From Sphingopyxis sp. H115 (lineage in GTDB: Bacteria; Pseudomonadota; Alphaproteobacteria; Sphingomonadales; Sphingomonadaceae), in NCBI RefSeq assembly GCF_001468465.1, contig NZ_LNSA01000042.1, positions 1-35,826 of the forward strand: DNA of 35,826 nucleotides. The letters are read 5' to 3'. Both the position numbers and the translations under genes were made by a program. Under the pieces are notes generated by a model. It was not told the DNA's origin, did not search any database, and was given only the letters and a program-made list of their open reading frames with translations. This document shows positions 9,401-15,559 of the stretch, in pieces; positions within the stretch are counted from its first letter, which is position 1, and every line of letters begins with the position of its first letter.

Positions 9401-9653
9401 GCTCAAATTGCTTGAGCCGGCCGTTGACACCAACCTGCGTTTCTTTCTCGAGAATTATCCAGCGGGCGGCTCCTATATTCTGGTGCCGAGCTTTGTGAAG
9501 GAGAGCGGCGAGCTGGAGCTCATGAAGGACCTGGCCATCCTGAAGCACGACCTTTCGATCCGCAAAGTGCCCGACATCGACAACTCCAGCCTAGAAATCA
9601 TTGGCGTGCAGATTTTGGAGGCGATGGAAGCGCGCGACGGTTCGCCGCCTTGA
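6453..9653 (+). CDS. 1066-residue Mrr-like nuclease/helical-repeat protein (ICE cargo, unrecognised family)
   Basis: Residues about 60-205 resemble an Mrr-type restriction-endonuclease fold: GPEGGGDSKAD (84-94), a strand with AFAFSAKKQW (K127) where D-(E/Q)xK enzymes keep their lysine, then VFVVTSRYGRSKDIAKI and FRVEILDRSWIIDRIL. The usual E or Q two residues before the lysine is Ser125, so activity is uncertain. Residues about 215-680 are all-helical and TPR-like. The C-terminal 380 residues are mixed alpha/beta, with a distinctive block at about 882-935 (WERAGWIGVMLG, IIGLHFEDREAGREIF). No P-loop, methyltransferase or helicase motif was seen. ATG 6453 is 61 bases after the CoiA-like stop. 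The stop is back to back with the integrase stop. A defence role is inferred from the domain plan and its place in an ICE. Confidence 0.7.
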   Translation: MDHPDDSADLPEAMGAILPSEFMRQLRPDEFSDSGSEPAFILEAYELEQRLEYVTARNETHDFEIFCRKLCERIICPNLKLATGPEGGGDSKADSETFAVADEIATLHYVGEANSGSERWAFAFSAKKQWQQKARSDIEGIAGTGRPYAKVFVVTSRYGRSKDIAKIQDELSEKFGFRVEILDRSWIIDRILNKGHQDLAVDYLGVGKRNEKARVGPADYARLQQLEDLEKAIQDPAAYEGVEAQRATDALLAATLSKELERPRFETDGRLDRAIRLADQSGSLSQRIEARYQRLWTGFYWFDDFDLLEREFDAFAELALGSPAARHAERVANLLQCLISAVAQGYRPAEVVRLDERRGPLVDRLEFFAGEKDRPNNALEARTTLLMLDVTTTAFDRSEDRAPLWQEAGSILEAAAGLAEYDADRLSQLVDGVGPLGAKDPAYGELVDQLAEFMGKRVGEGESGRILLRRASRLDASADRLERIRLLGRATHQLTKREYAEELIEASYMLAVAYQGIGMLWAARAAALFAVATIIADSEHDTHPSVTLVPAFMLLTWIDIELRLLPETLDAIRMINGCRKMLPLDDESKARVDDRLKQMDGVLASQFLNSSAEDLDAMAALPSVLEQLGLPMCCGALLYVLGYVERLGERQPEEEPEGGLEETFARVANQPAGDLRGRPLLTGSPEPHSIETRVIGMRVVVHVPGSDSSILAAQTLLAVIDTLFATTIGLRIGAFVERFDIDLVESTGATAPSVDFDQKRMRATLHWPSGSTPADHLGEDGTHSQFLLLSTLMLLATSTSDGQKISLERLFRQESLLERVSSAVASSNSRIRSMNSKASRLAEWDALSLESFPPKPDRPVIVRVPDSDPEEEKVSERYAAGDHRSVEVRSILDIPQWERAGWIGVMLGLEYDLPIIGLHFEDREAGREIFERWRERFGARDADGAIHVAILRELPGRPPSHYAVLLMPGVEPEEGALMSMPSRLKLLEPAVDTNLRFFLENYPAGGSYILVPSFVKESGELELMKDLAILKHDLSIRKVPDIDNSSLEIIGVQILEAMEARDGSPP

Positions 9654-9665
9654 TCAGGCGGCGAA
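9641..9665. terminator. Perfect hairpin spanning two convergent stop codons
   Basis: Arms TTCGCCGCC (9641-9649) and GGCGGCGAA (9657-9665) are perfect reverse complements around a 7-base loop that contains TGATCA, the stop of the cargo gene directly followed by the reversed stop of the integrase. Each arm encodes the last residues of one protein. It may act as a two-way barrier to transcription, but neither side has a clear T-tract, so intrinsic termination is not certain. Confidence 0.55.
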
Positions 9666-10937
9666 CTTCATCTTTGCCGCCTTCCGCACGCCAGTCTCGA
9701 GATGTTTTGCGATCTCGTCCGAAGTGCGGCTGACCGCCAGCTTCACGGCTTCATCGATATGAACATAGTCCTGCGTCACACTTTGCGACGCGTGGCCTAG
9801 CATCGCGCGGATCGTGAGCTCGGAGAAGCCGAGTTCGCCCGCCATGCTCCCGAAGGTGTGACGCAGCGTATGCGGCGTTACACCCTCGATGCCGGCCGAG
9901 CGGCACAGGCGGGCCAGGCAGTCGCTGACGGCGGTAAACGGGCCTTCTCCATTCGACGCGGGAAAGACATAGGGACAGCCGGCAATTTCGGGCTGTGCGA
10001 CGACGATCTTGATCGCCTCGGGTCCGATCGCCCGATATTGCGCGTCGCTCTTCGTGTCGGGGAACGCGACGTAACCGCCCATGGGATTGACCCACTGCCG
10101 CTGCAGTGCCTGTGCCTCTTCCCGCCGATAGCCGGTCAGAAGGAGCGTCCTGACAATTGCGAGCGCAACGGGGTTCTCCGAACCCAATTCGGCCCGGCCG
10201 ATTGCGCGGCCAAGTAGCTCGATCTCGGCGATGCTGAGACGCCGGGTCTTCTTCTTGGTCGCGAGCTTCTTCGCGCCCTTCGTCGGATGCTCTGCAATCA
10301 GCCCCTTATGCTTTGCATGGCCGAGAATGGCCTGAAGGGTGCCGAGGCTCCTCCCGGCGACGCCGGCACCGCCCGTCGGGCGGCCGCCGCGCCCGCCCGA
10401 AGGAGGCTTTCGGGTCTGACCGGTGGCGATGTCATTCTGCATGGCCTCGACGTCGGCGATCGTCAGCTTCCGCACGAGGCGTTTGCCCATCAGCGGGATG
10501 ATATGCGTTCGGATGCGGCTCTCGTCCATGTTGAGCGAGGTGTCCTTGATCGGACGGTTCTTCCGTCCAAGAATGCGGCCGGCTCGCGCTTCTACGAGAT
10601 ACCATTCGCACATCTCGGCGACATTGAGATCCTTCCGGACCCGGCGCGACTCCTCTGCGGGATCTTCACCAGAGGCGACCTTGCCCAACTGAATCTTTGC
10701 GAGCTCGCGGGCTTGCTCGACCGTCATCACGCCGAAGCGCCCGATCTTCACCCGCCGAACCCGGCCTTCCTCATTCATATATTGGATGACGAAGGTTTTC
10801 GTCCCGGTTGCGCCGACACGGACACCGAAACCCTTGATCTCGGTATCCCAAAGAAATGCCTGGCCTGTCGCTGGTGCAGCCAGCGCATCGACCGTCCGCT
10901 TATTGAGCTTTGCAAGCGCCACAAGTTCCTCCATCAT
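9654..10937 (-). CDS. int: Tyrosine recombinase integrase of the ICE
   Basis: This enzyme would catalyse site-specific integration and excision of the element at the adjacent tRNA-Gly site. The chosen start (ATG 10937, MMEELVAL) gives 427 residues. An N-terminal DUF4102-type arm-binding domain is seen (LNKRTVDALAAPATGQAFLW, GFGVRVGATGTKTF), then a central SAM-like core-binding domain and a C-terminal catalytic domain. The latter has the R of TGYRREEAQAL, HTLRHTFGS, the H of LGHASQSVTQ and the nucleophile Tyr391 in DYVH. All expected catalytic positions are present, so it looks intact. Upstream in-frame codons to 11018 would add an atypical N-terminus. No strong ribosome-binding site is visible. 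It is convergent with the cargo gene. Confidence 0.93.
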   Translation of the reverse strand: MMEELVALAKLNKRTVDALAAPATGQAFLWDTEIKGFGVRVGATGTKTFVIQYMNEEGRVRRVKIGRFGVMTVEQARELAKIQLGKVASGEDPAEESRRVRKDLNVAEMCEWYLVEARAGRILGRKNRPIKDTSLNMDESRIRTHIIPLMGKRLVRKLTIADVEAMQNDIATGQTRKPPSGGRGGRPTGGAGVAGRSLGTLQAILGHAKHKGLIAEHPTKGAKKLATKKKTRRLSIAEIELLGRAIGRAELGSENPVALAIVRTLLLTGYRREEAQALQRQWVNPMGGYVAFPDTKSDAQYRAIGPEAIKIVVAQPEIAGCPYVFPASNGEGPFTAVSDCLARLCRSAGIEGVTPHTLRHTFGSMAGELGFSELTIRAMLGHASQSVTQDYVHIDEAVKLAVSRTSDEIAKHLETGVRKAAKMKFAA

Positions 10938-11100
10938 ATTACGCGAGGGTGGCTGATTCGAAAAGTAATAAGGACGTAATAGAAATTCACCGCTTCGCAG
11001 GGTAGCGCTAGGATACAATATCGTAGGCCTAAGTCAACAAATGCTTGGTTTTTCGTACCTTGGCGTAGAAAAAGAAGCTCTGGGGTATTTGCAGTAATTT

Positions 11101-11146
11101 CTTGCCAAGGTTGGGGTCGAGGGTTCGAATCCCTTCGCCCGCTCCA
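11101..11146 (+). other. attR: 3' part of tRNA-Gly(GCC)
   Basis: These 46 bases read as the tRNA-Gly 3' half: anticodon loop TTGCCAA (anticodon GCC), variable region, T-arm GAGGG-TTCGAAT-CCCTT, acceptor strand CGCCCGC, discriminator T and encoded CCA. The 5' half is missing: the bases before 11101 cannot form the anticodon stem opposite GGTTG. This is what remains of the original tRNA 3' end after an element has inserted and rebuilt a full tRNA at its other end. The integrase begins 164 bases to the left. The region between (10938-11100) is noticeably AT-richer and may hold integrase arm sites; CCTTGGC at 11058-11064 is the inverse of GCCAAGG at 11104-11110. Confidence 0.88.
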
Positions 11147-11202
11147 GTTTTCGCGGCAAACCCCGCGGCTTTCCATTCGACAGACGATTTCGCAGCGGCA
11201 AG

Positions 11203-12006
11203 CTATGCTTGCTCGGCCAAGCGTCGGGCCGTCGCGCGCTCGACCTTCACCGACTGGTCGACGAACGCAATATCGCGATAGGCGGTGAGGAAAGAAATAT
11301 CGGCGGCGTCGCGGCCGACACAGATGCGGGCCGTTTCCGAAGCGCGCGCCATGCCGGTCGCATCGACGAGGTGCCAGTCGCCACCGAGATAGACTTCGGC
11401 GACAGCATGGAAATCCTGCGGCGAGACGCGCAGCGCATAGGCGCTCGCCATCCGTGCCGGGATATGCGCGGCGCGGGCGAGCGCGATCATCACATGCGCA
11501 TAATCGCGGCACACGCCGCGCCGTTCGACAAAACTGTCGAGCGCGCCCGTCTCTGCATCGCTCGACCCCGAAACATAGGTGAAGCGGCTTTCGATCCAGT
11601 CGCGCATCCGGCCGATTTTCGCGCCGCCCTCATGGTCGCCGAAGCGGCGCTCGACAAAGGCATGGAATTTGTTCGACGGGCAGTAACGCGATTCGTTGAG
11701 ATAGGGGATCGCCTCGGCGGGCAGGCGGTGGAGCGGAACCGCGGCGAGCGCCCGAAAATCGGTATCGGGGCGGTTGATTTCGACCAGCGCGCGATATTCG
11801 GCGCGCAGACTGCCCGACGCACGCAACCAGATCGGCTCGCAAAGCCCGTCCGCAGCCGGAACGCGCGCCACGACGTCGGGCTCGCCGAGGTCCAGCGACG
11901 CATCGATGACATGCTGGCCATGCCCGTCCGCTGCCTCGATCTGCAACATCAGGTCGACCGGTTCGGACAGCCGGTAATTTAGGGAGGCGGAGATTTCGAG
12001 TTTCAT
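11203..12006 (-). CDS. Transglutaminase-like cysteine protease family protein
   Basis: The 267-residue protein has an N-terminal beta-rich domain (residues 1-100, bacterial transglutaminase-like N-terminal region) followed by a transglutaminase-like core. The papain-like triad can be read as Cys166 in RRGVCRDYAH, His200 in QDFHAVAEVYL and Asp215 in HLVDAT. Such proteins are taken to be cytoplasmic peptidases or cross-linkers; the substrate is unknown. No signal peptide is seen. It is the first chromosomal gene after the ICE end, 56 bases from the tRNA fragment, and is divergent from the MFS gene with a 60-base gap. Confidence 0.88.
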   Translation of the reverse strand: MKLEISASLNYRLSEPVDLMLQIEAADGHGQHVIDASLDLGEPDVVARVPAADGLCEPIWLRASGSLRAEYRALVEINRPDTDFRALAAVPLHRLPAEAIPYLNESRYCPSNKFHAFVERRFGDHEGGAKIGRMRDWIESRFTYVSGSSDAETGALDSFVERRGVCRDYAHVMIALARAAHIPARMASAYALRVSPQDFHAVAEVYLGGDWHLVDATGMARASETARICVGRDAADISFLTAYRDIAFVDQSVKVERATARRLAEQA

Positions 12007-12066
12007 CTATCGGCAACGCATAGCTAGGGGATCGGTGCCGCTAATGACAGTTGGGAAAAAGAACAA

Positions 12067-13302
12067 GTGACCGCGCGGCGCACCATCCCCTTCATCGTCA
12101 CGACGATCTTCATGGACGCGGTCGGCTTCGGCATCATCATGCCGGTGCTGCCGCAGTTCGTGATGGAGGTCGGCGAGATCGAGCTGCCGCACGCGATCGA
12201 GGTCGGCGCGTGGATCGGGCTCGTCATGGCGGTCGCGACCTTTATCGCCTCGCCGGTGCTCGGCAATCTCTCCGACCATTTCGGGCGGCGGCGCGTGCTG
12301 CTCCTCGCGCTCGGGGGGCTCGCGGCCGACTATGCGCTGCTGACGGTCGTCGAGACCCTGCCCTGGCTGTTTGTAGCGCGCGCTCTGTCGGGCATTTTCG
12401 GCGGCAGCTATGCCGCGGCGCAGGCGGCGGTCGCCGATATCACCGCGCCCGAGGAGCGCGCGCGCAATTTCGGCTTCGTCGGTGCGGCGTTCGGGATCGG
12501 TTTCGTTGCCGGGCCGGCGATCGGGGGCTTCCTCGGCGAGATCGGCCCGCGCGCGCCGTTCGTCGCCGCCGCGATCCTCGCCGCCGCGAACATGCTCTAC
12601 GGCCTTTTCATCTTCCCCGAAACGCTGCCCCCCGAACGCCGCCGCGCTTTCGACTGGCGCCGCGCAAACCCGCTCGGCGCGTGGAAGACGATGCGCGCGC
12701 TGCCGGGAATGGACGGCGTCGCGGGCGTGCTCGTGCTGTGGCAGATCGCGAGCCTCGTCTATCCGATGACGTGGAGCTTTTATTGCATCGCGCAGCTCGG
12801 CTGGACGCCGGGGATGATCGGCGCGAGCCTCGCCGCGGTCGGCGTGATGATCGCATTGGGGCAGGTATTCGTCGTCGGCCCCGCGGTCGCGCGCTTCGGC
12901 GAGCGCGACGCGGCGACGCTCGGCATCCTCGTCGCGGTCGCGGTCTATATCGGCTATGCCTTCACCACCTCGACGATCGGCGCCTTCCTGCTGCTGATCC
13001 CCGTCGCGTTGCAGGCCCCGGTCCAGCCGTCGCTGATGGCGATGATGTCGCGCCGCGCCACCGCGGAGACACAGGGCGAGGTGCAGGGGATTTCGGCGAT
13101 GGCGATGGGCCTCGGCCAGCTCGTCGCGCCGCTGCTGCTGACCGGGACTATGGCTTATTTCACCGCCGACAGGGCGCCGGTGCATTTCCCGGGTGCCGCA
13201 TTTATTGTCGCCGCGATTTTCGGCCTGCTCGCGATCCTGATGCTCCGCCGCCTGCCGCGCGCGCAGCCCGTCGATCAGATGCCGCCGTCGGTCACGGCAT
13301 AG
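12067..13302 (+). CDS. MFS transporter of the Tet/TCR drug-efflux type
   Basis: A 411-residue, 12-helix major facilitator protein. Helix 1 has FMDAVGFGIIMPVLP; the loop between helices 2 and 3 carries the MFS motif A as GNLSDHFGRRRVLL; helix 5 has the antiporter motif C region GFVAGPAIGGFLGEIGPRAPF. These are shared with tetracycline-type efflux pumps, so proton-driven export of small hydrophobic compounds is likely, but the substrate is unknown and chromosomal members often do not confer tetracycline resistance. GTG 12067 is the chosen start. The 3' end overlaps the convergent CinA-like gene by 28 bases. Confidence 0.88.
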   Translation: MTARRTIPFIVTTIFMDAVGFGIIMPVLPQFVMEVGEIELPHAIEVGAWIGLVMAVATFIASPVLGNLSDHFGRRRVLLLALGGLAADYALLTVVETLPWLFVARALSGIFGGSYAAAQAAVADITAPEERARNFGFVGAAFGIGFVAGPAIGGFLGEIGPRAPFVAAAILAAANMLYGLFIFPETLPPERRRAFDWRRANPLGAWKTMRALPGMDGVAGVLVLWQIASLVYPMTWSFYCIAQLGWTPGMIGASLAAVGVMIALGQVFVVGPAVARFGERDAATLGILVAVAVYIGYAFTTSTIGAFLLLIPVALQAPVQPSLMAMMSRRATAETQGEVQGISAMAMGLGQLVAPLLLTGTMAYFTADRAPVHFPGAAFIVAAIFGLLAILMLRRLPRAQPVDQMPPSVTA

Positions 13303-14036
13303 CCAAGCGCTTCGAGCCCGGCAGTCAGCATCGCGACGCACGCCGCGACCTCGGCGGCGTCAACCGATCGGATGACGAAATTCGCGCCGACCTTCCCGTC
13401 GCGGAAGAAGGGATAGCTGCCAATCGCGACCCCCGGATGCTCCTTTTCGCCCAGGCGGAGCAGGTCGGCGATCTCGCTTTCGGGCGCCCACGCCCCGATC
13501 GTGTGTGCCACCAGCGGCGCTCCGCCCTCGAGCTCGCCGGTCAGCGCATCGAGCATCCCAGCGGTGATATGCGGCACGCCTGCCATCACGAACAAATTGC
13601 CGATGCGGATGCCCGGCGCGCCCGACATGCGGTTGGGAATGAGCTCGGCGCCGTCGGGGGTTCGCGCCATGCGCAGCCGCGCGTCGGTCAGCTCGCCGCC
13701 GCGCGCGCTATAATAGCGTTCGAGGATCGCGCGCGCGTCGGGATGGACGATCACCCCGACGCCGAGCGCCTTCGCCACCGCGTCGACGGTGATGTCGTCG
13801 TGCGTCGGCCCGATCCCGCCGGTGGTGAAGACATAGTCATAGCGCGCGCGGATCGCGTTCAGCGCATCGACGATCTCCTCCTCGACATCGGGCACGATCC
13901 GTACCTCGCGCAGCCTGATCCCCTGTACGTCGAGCCAGGTCGCGATCTGCGACACATTCTTGTCCTGCGTGCGGCCCGAGAGAATCTCGTCGCCGATCAC
14001 CAGCACGGCGGCGGTCCAGATGCGTTCGTCGCTCAT
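13275..14036 (-). CDS. CinA N-terminal (MoCF-domain) molybdopterin-binding-like protein
   Basis: The 253-residue protein corresponds to the COG1058 nucleotide-utilising part of CinA. Motifs seen are VIGDEILSGRTQDKN near the start and TTGGIGPTHDDITVDAV at about residues 70-86. PFFRDGKVGANFVIR follows near the C-terminus. The PncC amidase domain of full-length CinA is absent, as is usual for the stand-alone alphaproteobacterial form. Family members hydrolyse damaged or spare nucleotides such as ADP-ribose or deamido-NAD, but the stand-alone type is less well studied. Despite the usual name, no competence role is implied. The start at ATG 14036 has no in-frame rival. Confidence 0.88.
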   Translation of the reverse strand: MSDERIWTAAVLVIGDEILSGRTQDKNVSQIATWLDVQGIRLREVRIVPDVEEEIVDALNAIRARYDYVFTTGGIGPTHDDITVDAVAKALGVGVIVHPDARAILERYYSARGGELTDARLRMARTPDGAELIPNRMSGAPGIRIGNLFVMAGVPHITAGMLDALTGELEGGAPLVAHTIGAWAPESEIADLLRLGEKEHPGVAIGSYPFFRDGKVGANFVIRSVDAAEVAACVAMLTAGLEALGYAVTDGGI

Positions 14037-14138
14037 CGCTTTGCCTTAGCTGCGAACGGTGACAAAACAAGCCCGCTGGCAGTCTAATAATGTTCCTGAT
14101 ATGTTCTCAATCGAATCGAAACCCGTGGGAGAAGCGCG

Positions 14139-14774
14139 ATGGCCGAAGAGCTGATTTTCTATACCAACCCGATGTCGCGCGGACAGATCGCGCGCTGGAT
14201 GCTCGAAGAGGTCGGCGCGCCCTACGAACCGCGCATCCTCGATTATGGCACGACGATGAAAGACCCCGAATATCTGGCGGTCAACCCGATGGGCAAGGTT
14301 CCGGCGATCGTCCACAAGGGCAAGGCCGTCACCGAATGCGCCGCGATCTGCGCCTATCTCGCCGACGCCTTTCCCGAGGCCGGGCTCGCCCCCGACCCGG
14401 CCGACCGCGCCGATTATTATCGCTGGCTTTTTTTCACCGCAGGCCCCGTCGAGCAGGCGATCACCGCCAAGCTTTTCGGGATCGAACCCGATGCCGACCA
14501 GCAGCGCATGGCGGGCTTCGGCTCGCTCGCGGCGGCGCTCGACGCGCTCGAAGGGGCGGTCGCGGGCAAATCCTGTGTCGCGGGCGAGCGGTTCAGCGCC
14601 GCCGATGTCTATGTCGGCAGCCAGATCGATTGGGGGCTGCAATTCGGCACCATCCCGTCGCGCCCGGCGTTCGAGGCCTATGCCGCGGGCCTGCGCGAGC
14701 GCGCGGCGTACAAGCGCGCGAAGGAAATTGACAATGCGCTGATCGCCGAGATGCAGGCAGCGAACCCCGGTTGA
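14139..14774 (+). CDS. Glutathione S-transferase family protein
   Basis: The 211-residue product has the two-domain GST plan. The thioredoxin-like N-terminal half (residues 4-80) has MSRGQIARWMLEEVGAPYE, with Ser13/Arg14 at the glutathione-activating site, the cis-Pro segment GKVPAIVHKG and TECAAICAYLADAFP. The C-terminal helical half includes ERFSAADVYVGSQIDW, the usual N-capping motif. It probably conjugates or reduces electrophiles using glutathione in the cytoplasm; the substrate is unknown. ATG 14139 follows a purine-rich stretch. It stands alone and upstream of the peroxiredoxin, with a 196-base gap. Confidence 0.92.
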   Translation: MAEELIFYTNPMSRGQIARWMLEEVGAPYEPRILDYGTTMKDPEYLAVNPMGKVPAIVHKGKAVTECAAICAYLADAFPEAGLAPDPADRADYYRWLFFTAGPVEQAITAKLFGIEPDADQQRMAGFGSLAAALDALEGAVAGKSCVAGERFSAADVYVGSQIDWGLQFGTIPSRPAFEAYAAGLRERAAYKRAKEIDNALIAEMQAANPG

Positions 14775-14970
14775 TACGCAGCCTGCCCCCCGCAAGGCCG
14801 ACCTGCCCTTCCCATCGCCGCGGAGGGCAAGGAAAGATAATGGGAAACCGCTCGAAACCTGGGTGGGACATCGACCAAAATGCCCGACGCGCCCCGTCGC
14901 CGCTTGACTCCCGCGTCGGGCCACCCGATGTCGGCGCGACCAAAACCCCCTCAAGACAAGGATGCCGACG

Positions 14971-15453
14971 ATGACGATCCAGACCGGAGACAAGCTGCCC
15001 GACGCGACCTTTGTGAAGGTCACCGAAAACGGGCCCGAACAGGTTACCGCCGCCGATTATTTCAAGGGCCGCAAGGTCGCGCTCTTCTCGGTCCCCGGCG
15101 CTTTCACCCCGACCTGTTCGGCCAAGCATCTGCCCGGCTTTGTCGACAAGGCCGACGAACTGAAAGCCAAGGGCGTCGACGAAATCGTCTGCACCGCGGT
15201 CAACGACGCCTTCGTCATGGGCGCATGGGGCAAGAGCGCCAGCGCGGGTGACAGCGTCACCATGCTCGCCGACGGCAATGGCGCCTTTGCCGAAGCCGTC
15301 GGCCTGACGATGGACGGCACGGCGTTCGGCATGGGCAAGCGCGGCCAGCGCTTCTCGATGATCGTCAACGACGGCGTCGTCGAACAGCTCAACGTCGAAA
15401 CGCCCGGCGAATTCAAGGTGTCGAGCGCCGACCATATGCTCGAGCAGCTCTGA
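14971..15453 (+). CDS. Peroxiredoxin, Prx5/redoxin type
   Basis: A 160-residue thiol peroxidase that reduces hydrogen and organic peroxides. The peroxidatic cysteine is Cys49 in PGAFTPTCSAKHLPGF, the signature of the Prx5 subfamily, and NDAFVMGAWG and the late RFSMIVNDGVVE also match. A second cysteine, Cys73 (DEIVCTAVND), is not in the usual resolving position, so glutathione or glutaredoxin reduction is likely. ATG 14971 is preferred over ATG 14962 because AAGGA at 14958-14962 sits at proper distance only for the former. A strong terminator follows, so it is probably a single-gene transcript. Confidence 0.93.
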   Translation: MTIQTGDKLPDATFVKVTENGPEQVTAADYFKGRKVALFSVPGAFTPTCSAKHLPGFVDKADELKAKGVDEIVCTAVNDAFVMGAWGKSASAGDSVTMLADGNGAFAEAVGLTMDGTAFGMGKRGQRFSMIVNDGVVEQLNVETPGEFKVSSADHMLEQL

Positions 15454-15456
15454 TCA

Positions 15457-15494
15457 AAAGGGAAGGCGGCGCGCTGCCGCGCTGCCTTCCCTTT
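15457..15494 (+). terminator. Strong intrinsic terminator after the peroxiredoxin gene
   Basis: An AAAGGGAAGGC arm at 15457-15467 pairs perfectly with GCCTTCCCTTT at 15484-15494, continued inward by six more pairs (one G-T) to a CTGC loop. The 17-bp stem ends in CCCTTT directly after the stop codon of the peroxiredoxin gene. The A-run on the left means it could also work in the opposite direction. Confidence 0.85.
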
Positions 15495-15559
15495 ATCGAG
15501 AGACGTCGCAAAGGGCCGCCCCCTTTTCTTTTGTCACAATTTCGTGCAACAGCGACGCG

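Larger units (their letters stand above)
1..11146. mobile_element. Right-hand part of an integrative and conjugative element
   Basis: The stretch holds the distal part of a Trb-type conjugation operon, two cargo genes and a tyrosine integrase. It ends exactly at a 3' fragment of tRNA-Gly, the usual target of tyrosine integrases. The integrase sits next to the attachment site and is transcribed away from it, as in many ICEs. The trbL-F-G-I-DUF2274 order is the one known from Tn4371-like and sphingomonad ICEs. The left end, relaxase, coupling protein and the other trb genes would lie outside the window. Whether the element is still mobile cannot be judged here. Confidence 0.85.

Noticed and set aside
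11101..11146. Functional tRNA gene
   Set aside because: Only the 3' half is present; the bases upstream cannot form the D-arm, anticodon stem or acceptor stem.
10934..11512. Leftward open frame of 192 codons containing GRRDSNPRP next to the attachment site
   Set aside because: The phrase is the well-known translation of antisense tRNA T-arm sequence and crosses the attR site and the end of the transglutaminase gene; it is not a protein-coding gene.
13275..14036. CinA-like gene as a truncated pseudogene
   Set aside because: The missing PncC domain is normal for the stand-alone MoCF-domain form and the frame is intact from start to stop.
12051..14087. 678-codon rightward open frame overlapping the MFS and CinA-like genes
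   Set aside because: It is an Arg/Ala-rich shadow frame of two clearly recognised genes and matches no family; long spurious frames are expected in GC-rich DNA.
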